From Streptomyces sp. RerS4 (GTDB taxonomy: Bacteria; Actinomycetota; Actinomycetes; Streptomycetales; Streptomycetaceae): a DNA stretch of 64,000 nucleotides. Shown here piece after piece: positions 7,682 through 15,754 of the stretch; the first letter of the stretch is position 1; each line of letters starts with the position of its first letter. Both the position numbers and the translations under genes were made by a program. The stretch spans positions 2,606,001 to 2,670,000 of the forward strand of contig NZ_CP097322.1 in the NCBI RefSeq assembly GCF_023515955.1, given 5' to 3'. Under the pieces are notes generated by a model that worked only from the letters and a program-made list of their open reading frames with translations, was not told the origin of the DNA and did no database searches.

Positions 7682-9127
7682 ATGAGCACCACGACGACCC
7701 TTCAGAAGGCAGGCGGCCCGACCGGTGAACCCGGCTCCGCCCAGCCCTCCGACGGTCTGAAGGCCGGTCTCAAGAACCGCCACCTGTCCATGATCGCCAT
7801 CGGCGGCGTCATCGGCGCCGGCCTCTTCGTCGGCTCCGGCGGCGGCATCGCCAAGACCGGCCCCGCCATCCTGATCTCGTACGCCCTCGTCGGCGCGATG
7901 GTCGTCTTCGTGATGCGGATGCTGGGCGAGATGGCCGCCGCCTCCCCGAACTCCGGCTCCTTCTCCGCCTACGCGGACCGGGCGCTCGGGCGCTGGGCCG
8001 GCTTCTCCATCGGCTGGCTGTACTGGTTCTTCTGGGTCGTCGTCCTGGCCGTGGAGGCCACCGCCGGCGCGGTCATCCTGGAGAGCTGGATACCGGCCGT
8101 CCCGCAGTGGGCCTGGGCCCTGATCGTGATGGTCGTCCTGACGGTCACCAACCTCGGCTCGGTCGCCTCCTACGGTGAGTTCGAGTTCTGGTTCGCGGGC
8201 ATCAAGGTCGTCGCCATCGGCGCGTTCGTGGTCGTCGGCATGCTCGCCGTCTTCGGCCTGCTGCCGGGCTCGGACAACCCGGGCGCGGGCTTCGCGCACC
8301 TGACGGACACCGGCGGGTTCATGCCCAACGGCGTCGGCTCGGTGCTCACGGGTGTGCTGATGGTCGTCTTCTCCTTCATGGGCAGCGAGATCGTCACGCT
8401 GGCCGCCGGCGAGTCCGAGGACCCGCGCCGCGCGGTCACCAAGGCCACCAACTCCGTGATCTGGCGCATCGGCGTCTTCTACCTCGGTTCGATCTTCATC
8501 GTGCTGACGCTGCTGCCGTGGAACGACCCGTCGATCACCGAGAAGGGCTCCTACGTGGCCGCCCTGGACTCGATCGGCATCGCGCACGCCGGCCAGATCA
8601 TGAACGTGATCGTCCTGACGGCCGTGCTGTCCTGCCTGAACTCGGGCCTCTACACCGCCTCGCGCATGGCGTTCTCGCTCGGCGAGCGCGGCGACGCCCC
8701 GAAGTCCTTCGCGAAGGTCAACAAGAAGGGCGTCCCGACGGCCGCGATCCTCGGCTCGGTGGTCTTCGGCTTCGTCGCCGTGTACTTCAACTACGCCTTC
8801 AAGGACACGGTCTTCAACTTCCTGCTGAACTCCTCGGGTGCCATCGCGCTCTTCGTGTGGCTGGTCATCTGCCTGACCCAGCTGCGGATGCGCGGGATCC
8901 TGATGCGCGAGGCGCCGGAGAAGGTCACCGTGAAGATGTGGCTCTTCCCGTACCTGACGTGGGCCACCGCCCTGATGATCACCGGCGTGCTCGTCTACAT
9001 GCTCTTCGACGACGCCAACCGCGAGGTCGTCCTGCTCTCGCTGCTGGTGGCGGCCGTGGTGGTCGCGATCGGCACCGTCCGCGACCTGCGCCGCCGCAAG
9101 GCCGCGGCGGCCGAGGTCTCGGCCTAG
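7682..9127 (+). CDS. Amino-acid permease, APC superfamily (GABA/aromatic AAT type)
   Basis: 481 aa with about 12 hydrophobic segments. The signature GGVIGAGLFVGSG (41-53) in the first helix forms the substrate carboxylate-binding turn of APC carriers, and GEFEFWFAGIKV near residue 165 is typical of the GabP/AnsP/ProY group. It is a plasma-membrane proton symporter for an amino acid or GABA; the substrate cannot be assigned. It is the first of three paralogues (others at 10110 and 12591). A roughly 230-bp leader precedes it with an AAGGAA ribosome binding site; no known riboswitch was recognised there. Two strong hairpins follow. Confidence 0.92.
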   Translation: MSTTTTLQKAGGPTGEPGSAQPSDGLKAGLKNRHLSMIAIGGVIGAGLFVGSGGGIAKTGPAILISYALVGAMVVFVMRMLGEMAAASPNSGSFSAYADRALGRWAGFSIGWLYWFFWVVVLAVEATAGAVILESWIPAVPQWAWALIVMVVLTVTNLGSVASYGEFEFWFAGIKVVAIGAFVVVGMLAVFGLLPGSDNPGAGFAHLTDTGGFMPNGVGSVLTGVLMVVFSFMGSEIVTLAAGESEDPRRAVTKATNSVIWRIGVFYLGSIFIVLTLLPWNDPSITEKGSYVAALDSIGIAHAGQIMNVIVLTAVLSCLNSGLYTASRMAFSLGERGDAPKSFAKVNKKGVPTAAILGSVVFGFVAVYFNYAFKDTVFNFLLNSSGAIALFVWLVICLTQLRMRGILMREAPEKVTVKMWLFPYLTWATALMITGVLVYMLFDDANREVVLLSLLVAAVVVAIGTVRDLRRRKAAAAEVSA

Positions 9128-9135
9128 CCGTCCTG

Positions 9136-9212
9136 CGGGAGCCCGTACGCGGGCTCCCGTGGGGAGGAACGCGAAAGCCCCGGACCACTCCGTCGTGGTC
9201 CGGGGCTTTCGC
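9136..9212. terminator. Double hairpin terminator between convergent genes
   Basis: A hairpin at 9136-9159 (CGGGAGCCCG, loop TA, CGGGCTCCCG) is followed by a perfect 18-bp stem at 9171-9188/9195-9212 with loop TCCGTC. The second runs from GCGAAAGCCC to GGGCTTTCGC and works in both directions, serving the permease on the plus strand and bioY on the minus strand. Confidence 0.85.
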
Positions 9213-9232
9213 GCGAGGGTCTGTCCGGCGGT

Positions 9233-9817
9233 TCAGCCGCGGCGGCCGGCCAGCTTCCAGGCGGCGGGCAGGGCGCCCATGGCCAGCGCGGCCTTGAGCG
9301 CGTCGCCGATCAGGAACGGGGTCACACCCGCCGCGACGGCCGCGCCCAGGGACATTCCGGTGGCGGCCATCAGGTACGGCACGCCCACCGCGTAGATCAC
9401 GGCCGAGCCGAGCACCATCGTGCCCGCCGTACGCGCCGCCGAGCGGTCCGCGCCGCGCCGCGCGAGGGCGCCGACGACGGTGGCGGCGAGCAGCATGCCG
9501 AGCACGTAGCCGAAGGACGCGCCGAAGGCGCCGGAGGTGCCGCCCGCGAACCAGGGCATGCCCGCCGCGCCGGCGGCGGCGTACAGGGCGAGCGCGAGGA
9601 AGCCGAGGCGGGCGCCGAAGGCGGTTCCGACCAGCAGCGCGGCGAACGTCTGGCCGGTGACCGGGACGGGCGAGCCGGGGACCGGTACGGATATCTGCGC
9701 GGCCAGACCGGTCAGCGCGGCGCCGCCGACGACGAGCGCGATGTCGCGGACCCGGGTCGCGGGCAGCAGGTCGGCGAGGACGGCGCCGGGCCGGAAGGAG
9801 ACGGAAGCAGTGCTCAT
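9233..9817 (-). CDS. bioY: BioY biotin transporter S component
   Basis: 194 aa with about six hydrophobic helices. The family pattern is clear: QISVPVPGSPVPVTGQTFA, then LYAAAGAAGMPWFAGG, then PYLMAATGMSLGAAVAAGV and FLIGDALKAALA. BioY binds biotin in the membrane and either works alone or with the ECF ATPases and EcfT. No bioM/bioN-type partner is adjacent. I chose the ATG at 9817; a TTG nine codons upstream also leaves the frame open but has no better ribosome binding site. Confidence 0.93.
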   Translation of the reverse strand: MSTASVSFRPGAVLADLLPATRVRDIALVVGGAALTGLAAQISVPVPGSPVPVTGQTFAALLVGTAFGARLGFLALALYAAAGAAGMPWFAGGTSGAFGASFGYVLGMLLAATVVGALARRGADRSAARTAGTMVLGSAVIYAVGVPYLMAATGMSLGAAVAAGVTPFLIGDALKAALAMGALPAAWKLAGRRG

Positions 9818-9961
9818 CGGGGGCTCCGCGGGGGTGGTGATCAACAGGACACCGCGAGGCTAGTGCGCCGCGCGGCGCCGGGCCGGCATCGGCCGGGACA
9901 AAGCCCGACTGCCCGGTTTGGTGGAGACCGCACAAAGTCCCGGACTGACACCCGAGTTGGC

Positions 9962-9975
9962 GTGATCCGCGTCAC
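9962..9975. promoter_or_regulatory. Possible Crp-binding site upstream of permease 2
   Basis: GTGATCCGCGTCAC fits GTG-N6-GNCAC, the motif described for Streptomyces coelicolor Crp. It lies about 135 bp upstream of the permease start and 145 bp upstream of the bioY start on the other strand. A match this short arises often by chance in GC-rich DNA. Confidence 0.35.
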
Positions 9976-10006
9976 GGCCTATGTTCTACGACACATCCTT
10001 TTTGCT

Positions 10007-10036
10007 CCTACAGCCGCCCTCCAGCCAGACTGTAGG
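10007..10036 (+). other. Leader hairpin upstream of permease 2
   Basis: CCTACAG at 10007-10013 pairs with CTGTAGG at 10030-10036 across a 16-nt loop. It is preceded by a T-rich stretch (CATCCTTTTTGCT). It may be a structured 5' leader or a protein-binding site; I cannot choose between them. Confidence 0.35.
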
Positions 10037-10109
10037 TTCCCGCCAATCCCTTGTGCAGCCCAGAGACCACCCAGCTCCGCTTGGCCGACCGAGAGTACGA
10101 GCACCCCTC

Positions 10110-11528
10110 ATGCGCGACCGCCTGCCCGATCCACCCGCCGTCGACACCGACCTGCCCCCGGAGCCGCTGAGCCACAGCCTCAAGCAGCGTCACCTGACCA
10201 TGCTGGGTCTCGGTGGCGTCATCGGCGCCGGGCTCTTCGTCGGCTCCGGCGCCGGCATCGGCATCGCCGGCCCGGCGATCATCTGCTCGTACCTGCTCGC
10301 GGGCGCGCTCGCGATGCTGGTGATGCGGGCGCTCGGCGAGATGTCCGCGGCGATGCCCGCCTCCGGTTCCTTCTCCGTCTACGCCGAGAAGGCGCTGGGC
10401 CGTTGGGCCGGCTTCTCGGCGGGCTGGCTGTACTGGTTCCTGCTGGTCGTGGTGCTCGCCGTGGAGGCGACCGGCGCCGCGAAGATCGCGAACGGCTGGC
10501 TGCCGTCGGTCGACCAGTGGGTGTGGGTGCTCCTCTTCATGGTGGTCTTCACCGTCAGCAACCTGGCGGCGGTGCGCAACTTCGGCGAGTTCGAGTTCTG
10601 GTTCGCCGCGCTGAAGGTCGGCGCGATCGTGCTGTTCCTGATCCTGGGCACGCTCGCGATCTTCGGCCTGCTGCCCACTGCGTCCAATCCCTCTGGGGAC
10701 CCCGTCGGCATGGCCAACCTGACCGGGGACGGCGGCTTCTTCCCGGCCGGCTTCGGCGGGGTCGTCGCCGGCATGCTCGCCGTCATCTTCGCGTTCGGCG
10801 GCCTGGAGGTCGTCACCATCGCCGCCGCCGAGTCCGACAACCCGGCCAAGTCCGTGGCCCGCGCGGTGCGCAGCGCCGTGTGGCGCATCCTCTTCTTCTA
10901 CGTCGGCTCGATGCTGGTGATCGTGACGCTGCTGCCGTGGGACTCGCTGGAGCCGGGCCAGAGCCCGTACGTGGCGGTCCTCGACTCGATCGGCATCCCG
11001 GCGGCCGGGCAGATCATGAACATCGTGGTCTTCGTGGCCCTGCTCTCGGCGCTGAACGCGAACCTCTACGGCTCCTCGCGCATGGTCTTCTCGCTGGCCG
11101 AGCGCGGCGAGGCGCCCCGGGCGCTGCTGAAGGTCTCCGGCGGCGGGGTGCCGCGCCGGGCGGTGTTCGCGTCGGTCGCCTTCGGTTTCGTGTCGGTCGT
11201 GCTGAACCTGCTGTGGCCGGACACGGTGTTCCTCTACATGCTCAACGCGGTCGGCGCGGTACTGCTGTTCGTGTGGGCGCTGATCGCGGTCTCGCAACTG
11301 CGGCTGCGGCCGAAGCTGGAGCGGGACATGCCGGAGCGGCTGACGCTGCGGATGTGGCTGTTCCCGTACCTGACGTGGGCGGCGCTGCTGGGGATGGCGG
11401 CGGTGCTGGTGCTGATGCTGTTCGACGACTCGGCCCGGCCGCAGCTGCTGTGGTCCTCGGGGGCGGCGGCCGCGGTGCTGGTGGTGGCGTGGGTGCGCGA
11501 GGTGCGCGCGCGCCGTTCGGCGGCCTGA
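10110..11528 (+). CDS. Amino-acid permease, APC superfamily (second paralogue)
   Basis: 472 aa with about 12 membrane helices. It carries GGVIGAGLFVGSGAG in helix 1 and GEFEFWFAALKVGAI, and aligns by eye along its full length with the permeases at 7682 and 12591. The ATG at 10110 is chosen because its product starts at a length matching the paralogues; the open frame continues upstream to 9981 but encodes a non-conserved stretch over the leader hairpin. It imports an amino acid or related amine in symport with protons; the substrate is unknown. A strong terminator follows. Confidence 0.91.
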   Translation: MRDRLPDPPAVDTDLPPEPLSHSLKQRHLTMLGLGGVIGAGLFVGSGAGIGIAGPAIICSYLLAGALAMLVMRALGEMSAAMPASGSFSVYAEKALGRWAGFSAGWLYWFLLVVVLAVEATGAAKIANGWLPSVDQWVWVLLFMVVFTVSNLAAVRNFGEFEFWFAALKVGAIVLFLILGTLAIFGLLPTASNPSGDPVGMANLTGDGGFFPAGFGGVVAGMLAVIFAFGGLEVVTIAAAESDNPAKSVARAVRSAVWRILFFYVGSMLVIVTLLPWDSLEPGQSPYVAVLDSIGIPAAGQIMNIVVFVALLSALNANLYGSSRMVFSLAERGEAPRALLKVSGGGVPRRAVFASVAFGFVSVVLNLLWPDTVFLYMLNAVGAVLLFVWALIAVSQLRLRPKLERDMPERLTLRMWLFPYLTWAALLGMAAVLVLMLFDDSARPQLLWSSGAAAAVLVVAWVREVRARRSAA

Positions 11529-11550
11529 GCCGCCGGCGCCGTACGTCGGA

Positions 11551-11598
11551 ACGTCGGACAGGGCCCCCGTGCTGCGGCGCGGGGGCCCTGTCCGACGT
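11551..11598. terminator. Bidirectional terminator, perfect 18-bp stem
   Basis: The left arm ACGTCGGACAGGGCCCCC (11551-11568) pairs exactly with 11581-11598, followed by T residues on the plus strand. It lies between the convergent permease and SDR genes and serves both. Confidence 0.88.
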
Positions 11599-11615
11599 TT
11601 TCGGATGCGTGAGCC

Positions 11616-12398
11616 TCAGGTGCGCAGGTACGAGGCCCCGTTGACGTCGAGGACCGCGCCCGAGCTCCACACTGCGGCCGGGGAAGCCAGGTAGAGGACG
11701 GCCGAGGCGATCTCGCCGGGGTCGGCGACGCGGCCGAACGGGCTCTGGCTCCGGATGCGTTCGCCCTCGGCCCCCTCCAGCCGCCCGGCGACGCGCTCGG
11801 TGGCGACGAAGCCGGGCGCCACCGAGGCGACGGCGATGCCGTGCGGCGCGAGCGAGACGGCGAGGGACTGGCCCAGGGCGTGCAGGGCGGCCTTGGTGGC
11901 GCCGTAGGCGGGGTGGTCGGGCTCGCCCCGGAAGGCCCCGCGCGAGCCGACGTTGACGATGCGGCCGGGGCGGCCGGCTTCGATCATGCGGTGCGCGACG
12001 CGGTGGCTCAGGTCGGCGGCGCCGAAGAGGTTCACGGCGGCGGTCCGACGCCACGCCCCTTGCCAGTCCTCGTACGAGGTGTCGGGCAGCGGGTGCGCGA
12101 TCATCACGGCGGCGTTGTTGACCAGGACGTCCACGCCGTCGAGCGCCTCCTCCGCCGCGGCCGCGAGCTCCTCGACGGCGGTCGGATCCGCGAGGTCCGC
12201 GGTGAGCAGGACGTGCCCCTCCCCCGCGAGGCCGGCGAGGGTCTCCTCGGCGTCCGCGTGGCGGGTCGAGCAGTGCACGGCGACGCGGTCGCCCTGCGCG
12301 GCGAAGGCGGTCGCGACCGCCCGCCCGATGCCCCGGGAGGCGCCGGTGACGAGCACGCCCCGCCCGGTGGCGCTCATGTCCCTGATGGTGCGCTCCAT
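11616..12398 (-). CDS. SDR-family NAD(P)-dependent oxidoreductase
   Basis: 260 aa, classical short-chain dehydrogenase. It has the Rossmann TGASRGIG (18-25), NNAA (94-97), catalytic Ser152 and YGATK with Tyr165 and Lys169, and a PGFV segment after the active site. The C-terminus retains the FGRVADPGEIASAVLYLAS pattern of FabG-like enzymes. It reduces or oxidises a ketone or alcohol; the substrate is not predictable. The start at 12398 has a purine-rich stretch upstream; a second ATG seven codons in is also possible. It is divergent from permease 3 across a region with repeated CGGACG sites, so the two may share control. Confidence 0.92.
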   Translation of the reverse strand: MERTIRDMSATGRGVLVTGASRGIGRAVATAFAAQGDRVAVHCSTRHADAEETLAGLAGEGHVLLTADLADPTAVEELAAAAEEALDGVDVLVNNAAVMIAHPLPDTSYEDWQGAWRRTAAVNLFGAADLSHRVAHRMIEAGRPGRIVNVGSRGAFRGEPDHPAYGATKAALHALGQSLAVSLAPHGIAVASVAPGFVATERVAGRLEGAEGERIRSQSPFGRVADPGEIASAVLYLASPAAVWSSGAVLDVNGASYLRT

Positions 12399-12455
12399 CG
12401 CGGTACCCCTCTCCCGGCCGGCCGGGCATCCGCCGCCGCGCCCCCCGCGAGCGTA

Positions 12456-12522
12456 CGGACGTGATCACCATCCGTGAAGCGGGGGTCCGGATAGCGGACG
12501 CAAAACGTCCGGTAATCGGACG
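12456..12522. promoter_or_regulatory. Candidate operator array of CGGACG/CGTCCG hexamers
   Basis: Three hexamers in alternating orientation, CGGACG (12495-12500), CGTCCG (12506-12511) and CGGACG (12517-12522), are separated by 5-bp spacers CAAAA and GTAAT. This gives an 11-bp period, about one helical turn. A further CGGACG lies at 12456-12461. The array sits between the divergent SDR and permease 3 starts, where a regulator could control both. The regulator is not known. Confidence 0.5.
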
Positions 12523-12590
12523 CTGGGCAGACTGGGCCCCTCACCACGAGACCGCGCACCACCCCCCGCACACCGAACAGGCACACCCCC

Positions 12591-14009
12591 ATGAGCCAGA
12601 GCAGCAGCACCCTCGCGCCCCCCGATCGGCCGCAGGCCCCGAGCCCCGAGGGCTCCACGCCCCTCGGCAGCGGCCTCAAGCAGCGCCACCTTTCGATGAT
12701 CGCCCTCGGCGGCGTCATCGGGGCGGGCCTCTTCGTCGGCTCGGGCGCGGGCATCGCGGCCGCCGGCCCCTCGATCGTGCTCGCGTACGCCGCGTCGGGG
12801 CTGCTGGTGATGTTCGTGATGCGGATGCTCGGCGAGATGTCCGCCGCCAACCCCGCCTCCGGCTCCTTCTCCGTCCACGCCGACCGGGCCATCGGCCCGT
12901 GGGCCGGCTTCACGGCGGGCTGGATGTTCTGGACCCTGCTGTGCGTGGGCGTCGCCATCGAGGCGATCGGCGCCGCGCACATCATGACGGGCTGGTTCCC
13001 CGGCACCCCGTCGTGGATGTGGGTGCTGGTCTTCATGGCCTTCTTCTGCGGCAGCAACCTGGCCGCCGTCTCCAACTTCGGCGAGTTCGAGTTCTGGTTC
13101 GCCGCGCTCAAGATCGGCGCCATCGCCCTCTTCCTCGGTCTCGGCACCCTGGCGATCCTGGGCCTGCTGCCCGGCACCTCCTCCCCCGGCGCCGCGAACC
13201 TGCTGCACGACGGCGGCTTCCTGCCGAACGGGGTCGACGGTCTGCTGGTCGGCCTGCTCGCCTCCGTCGTCGCGTACGGCGGCCTGGAGACGGTGACCAT
13301 CGCCGCCGCCGAGTCCGCCGACCCGGTCAAGGGCGTGGCCAAGGCCGTGAAGACCACCATGTGGCGCATCGCGATCGTCTACGTCGGCTCGATGCTGGTC
13401 ATCGTCACCCTGCTGCCCTGGAACGACCCGGCCGTCACCGGCCAGGGCCCGTACGCGGCGACCCTGGACCACCTGGGCATCCCGGCCGCCGGTCAGATCA
13501 TGAACGTGGTCATCCTGATCGCCCTGCTGTCCGCGATGAACGCCAACATCTACGGCTCCTCCCGCATGGCCTACTCCCTGGTGTCCCGGGGGCAGGGCCC
13601 CAAGGCTCTGGCGAAGGTGAGCGGCCGGGTGCCGCGCCGGGCCGTGCTGGCGTCCTCGGGCTTCGGGTTCGTCACCGTCCTGCTCTCGTACTGGTACCCG
13701 GACACCCTGTTCGCCTGGCTGCTGAACATGGTCGGCGGGGTGATCCTCATCGTCTGGGGCTTCATCGCCGTCTCCCAGTTCGTGCTGCGCCGCCGGCTTG
13801 AGCGGGAGGCCCCCGAGAAGCTCGTCGTGAGGATGTGGGGCTTCCCGTACCTGACGTGGGTCGCGCTGGCCGGGGTCGCCGGCGTGCTGGTGCTGATGGC
13901 GCTGGACGGGGACACGCGGGTCCAGGTGGTCTTCACCGGCGGCCTGACGGTGGCCCTCGCGGTCACCGGCTACGTCATGCAGCGGCGCCGGGCGGCGGCG
14001 AGCCGCTGA
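12591..14009 (+). CDS. Amino-acid permease, APC superfamily (third paralogue)
   Basis: 472 aa with about 12 membrane helices, GGVIGAGLFVGSGAG in helix 1 and GEFEFWFAALKIGAI further on. It is closest by eye to the permease at 10110. Differences fall in helix 3, where WMFWTLLCVGVAIEAIGA replaces the WLYWFLLVVVLAVEATGA type, which may alter substrate choice. The ATG at 12591 follows a weak ribosome binding site. It is divergent from the SDR gene and ends at a strong hairpin. Confidence 0.91.
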   Translation: MSQSSSTLAPPDRPQAPSPEGSTPLGSGLKQRHLSMIALGGVIGAGLFVGSGAGIAAAGPSIVLAYAASGLLVMFVMRMLGEMSAANPASGSFSVHADRAIGPWAGFTAGWMFWTLLCVGVAIEAIGAAHIMTGWFPGTPSWMWVLVFMAFFCGSNLAAVSNFGEFEFWFAALKIGAIALFLGLGTLAILGLLPGTSSPGAANLLHDGGFLPNGVDGLLVGLLASVVAYGGLETVTIAAAESADPVKGVAKAVKTTMWRIAIVYVGSMLVIVTLLPWNDPAVTGQGPYAATLDHLGIPAAGQIMNVVILIALLSAMNANIYGSSRMAYSLVSRGQGPKALAKVSGRVPRRAVLASSGFGFVTVLLSYWYPDTLFAWLLNMVGGVILIVWGFIAVSQFVLRRRLEREAPEKLVVRMWGFPYLTWVALAGVAGVLVLMALDGDTRVQVVFTGGLTVALAVTGYVMQRRRAAASR

Positions 14010-14023
14010 CCCACCCGCCGTCC

Positions 14024-14056
14024 GGAGGGCCCCGTGCGTGCGCACGGGGCCCCTCC
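14024..14056 (+). terminator. Terminator of permease 3
   Basis: A GC-rich stem of about 15 bp, left arm starting GGAGGGCCCCGTGCG and right arm CGCACGGGGCCCCTCC, contains one bulged base and a 2-nt apex. Confidence 0.8.
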
Positions 14057-14113
14057 GCGTTGGGGAGAGGTGACCCTTACGTGATCAACGGAATAGATGC
14101 TGCTAGCGTGCAG

Positions 14114-14130
14114 TTGCGCATTAATTGCAA
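14114..14130. promoter_or_regulatory. Nur box in the sodF promoter
   Basis: TTGCGC (14114-14119), spacer ATTAA, TTGCAA (14125-14130) fits the published Streptomyces Nur box tTGCaa-N5-ttGCAA. It sits 38 bp upstream of the sodF start codon in an AT-rich patch. Nur, the nickel-responsive Fur-family repressor, binds such a site upstream of sodF in S. coelicolor and turns sodF off when nickel is available. This predicts that a nickel superoxide dismutase gene exists elsewhere in the genome. Confidence 0.8.
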
Positions 14131-14167
14131 TTAGCGATTGGCACGCCGAGGGGACCGGACAACACGC

Positions 14168-14824
14168 ATGGCCATCTACACGCTTCCTGAACTTCCGTAC
14201 GACTACGCGGCCCTGGAGCCGGTGATCAACCCGCAGATCATCGAGCTGCACCACGACAAGCACCACGCGGCCTACGTCGCCGGCGCCAACACCACGCTGG
14301 AGCAGCTGGAGGAGGCGCGCGACAAGGAGAACTGGGGCGCCCTCAACGGCCTGGAGAAGAACCTCGCGTTCCACCTCTCCGGCCACATCCTGCACAGCAT
14401 CTACTGGCACAACATGGCCAGCCCGAAGACCGGCGAGGGCGGCGGCGAGCCGACCGCGGCCGACGGCGTGGGCGACCTCGCCGACGCGATCACCGAGTCC
14501 TTCGGCTCGTTCGCGAAGTTCAAGAAGCAGCTGACCTTCGCGTCCTCCGCCACGCAGGGCTCCGGCTGGGGCGTGCTCGCGTACGAGCCCATCAGCGGCC
14601 GGCTGATCGTCGAGCAGGTCTACGACCACCAGGGCAACGTGGGTCAGGCCTCCGTGCCGATCCTCGTCTTCGACGCCTGGGAGCACGCCTTCTACCTTCA
14701 GTACAAGAACCAGAAGGTGGACTTCATCGAGGCCATGTGGAACGTCGTCAACTGGCAGGACGTGGCCAAGCGCTACGCCGACGCCAAGGCGAACACCCCG
14801 CTGCTGATCCCCGTCAAGGGCTGA
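14168..14824 (+). CDS. sodF: Iron superoxide dismutase
   Basis: 218 aa. It converts superoxide to peroxide and oxygen in the cytoplasm. Metal ligands read as His28 (in ELHHDKHH), His76, Asp169 and His173 (in [12 protein letters not shown]). The start [18 protein letters not shown] is typical of the family and begins at the ATG at 14168; an upstream in-frame start at 14138 would add ten basic residues lacking in relatives. The Nur box upstream identifies it as the nickel-repressed sodF of streptomycetes. It forms a single-gene unit ended by a strong hairpin. Confidence 0.95.
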   Translation: MAIYTLPELPYDYAALEPVINPQIIELHHDKHHAAYVAGANTTLEQLEEARDKENWGALNGLEKNLAFHLSGHILHSIYWHNMASPKTGEGGGEPTAADGVGDLADAITESFGSFAKFKKQLTFASSATQGSGWGVLAYEPISGRLIVEQVYDHQGNVGQASVPILVFDAWEHAFYLQYKNQKVDFIEAMWNVVNWQDVAKRYADAKANTPLLIPVKG

Positions 14825-14888
14825 TCGGCGTCTTCGACCCGTCCGCCTCGTGATCGTCTTCTCAACCTTCACCGGCGGACGTGTACAG

Positions 14889-14929
14889 CGAAGGCCCCCC
14901 GCGAGGACGTGACTCGCGGGGGGCCTTCG
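14889..14929. terminator. Bidirectional terminator, perfect 17-bp stem
   Basis: The arm at 14889-14905 (CGAAGGCCCCCCGCGAG) pairs exactly with 14913-14929 around loop GACGTGA. It separates sodF from the convergent DsbA-like gene. Confidence 0.87.
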
Positions 14930-14971
14930 TACGCGTCGCCCGGACCGGCCGGGACTGCTCGAAGCTGCGGA

Positions 14972-15619
14972 CTACTCGAAGCTGGGGCCCTTGTCGCGGG
15001 TGCGCTTGATCTCGAAGAAGCCCGGGGTGGAGGCCACCAGGAGGGTGCCGTCCCACAGGCGGGCGGCGTCCTCGCCGCGCGGGGTGGGGGTGACGACCGG
15101 GCCGAAGAAGGCCACGTCCTTGCCGTCCGAGCCGGGCACGGAGATCACCGGGGTGCCGACCTCCTGGCCGACCCGCTCGATGCCGTCGTTGTGGGAGGCG
15201 CGCAGCTCCGCGTCGAAGGTGTCGGTGGTGCCGAACTTGGCCAGCTCCGCCGGGAGACCGACCTCCTCCAGCGCCTCCACGATGACCTCGTGGGTGTTGC
15301 CGCGACCCTCGTTGTGGATGCGGGTGCCGAGCGCGGTGTACAGCTTGCCGGTGATCTCCTTGCCGAACTTCTGCTCGGCGGCGATGACCACGCGTACCGG
15401 GATCCAGGCCTCGGGGCCGAGGAGCTTGCGGTAGGACTCCGGCAGCTCGTCGAGCTTGTTCTCGTTGAGCACGCCCAGGCTCATCACGTGCCAGCGGACC
15501 TCGATGTCGCGGAGCTTCTCGACTTCGAGGACCCAACGCGACGTCATCCAGGCCCAGGGGCAGAGCGGGTCGAACCAGAAGTCGACGGGGGTCTTCTCGC
15601 GCACCTGCGTGTCGGCCAT
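14972..15619 (-). CDS. DsbA-family protein, mycothiol-dependent nitroreductase (Rv2466c) type
   Basis: 215 aa, thioredoxin fold with a helical insertion. The N-terminus FWFDPLCPWAWMTSRW matches the actinobacterial group represented by Mycobacterium tuberculosis Rv2466c, an oxidoreductase that works with mycothiol. The motif here is CPWA, so the second cysteine of a CxxC pair is replaced by alanine; that favours a monothiol mechanism with mycothiol. The family is cytoplasmic and no signal peptide is seen. The ATG at 15619 is followed by a short charged leader and then the fold. It is divergent from pepN, an arrangement also seen for Rv2466c and Rv2467. Confidence 0.88.
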   Translation of the reverse strand: MADTQVREKTPVDFWFDPLCPWAWMTSRWVLEVEKLRDIEVRWHVMSLGVLNENKLDELPESYRKLLGPEAWIPVRVVIAAEQKFGKEITGKLYTALGTRIHNEGRGNTHEVIVEALEEVGLPAELAKFGTTDTFDAELRASHNDGIERVGQEVGTPVISVPGSDGKDVAFFGPVVTPTPRGEDAARLWDGTLLVASTPGFFEIKRTRDKGPSFE

Positions 15620-15754
15620 GTCTCTCCTCGTATCAGCTAAGGCACTCAAGGCGTTGCTCATCACCATCACCGTGGCCAACAGGTCCTGACCCGCGCGCAT
15701 TCCCTCGTGGGAGGATTCGAACCGAAGAACGCGATCACGCACGAAGGAGTGCAC

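Noticed and set aside
9219..9238. GTCTGTCCGGCGGTTCAGC resembling the inverted-repeat arm at 2288
   Set aside because: Only part of the arm matches, there is no partner arm, and it overlaps the bioY stop codon.
15713..15723. GGTTCGAATCC on the minus strand, resembling a tRNA T-loop
   Set aside because: The flanking bases do not pair into a 5-bp T-stem and no acceptor, D or anticodon arm is found. Chance match in the pepN upstream region.
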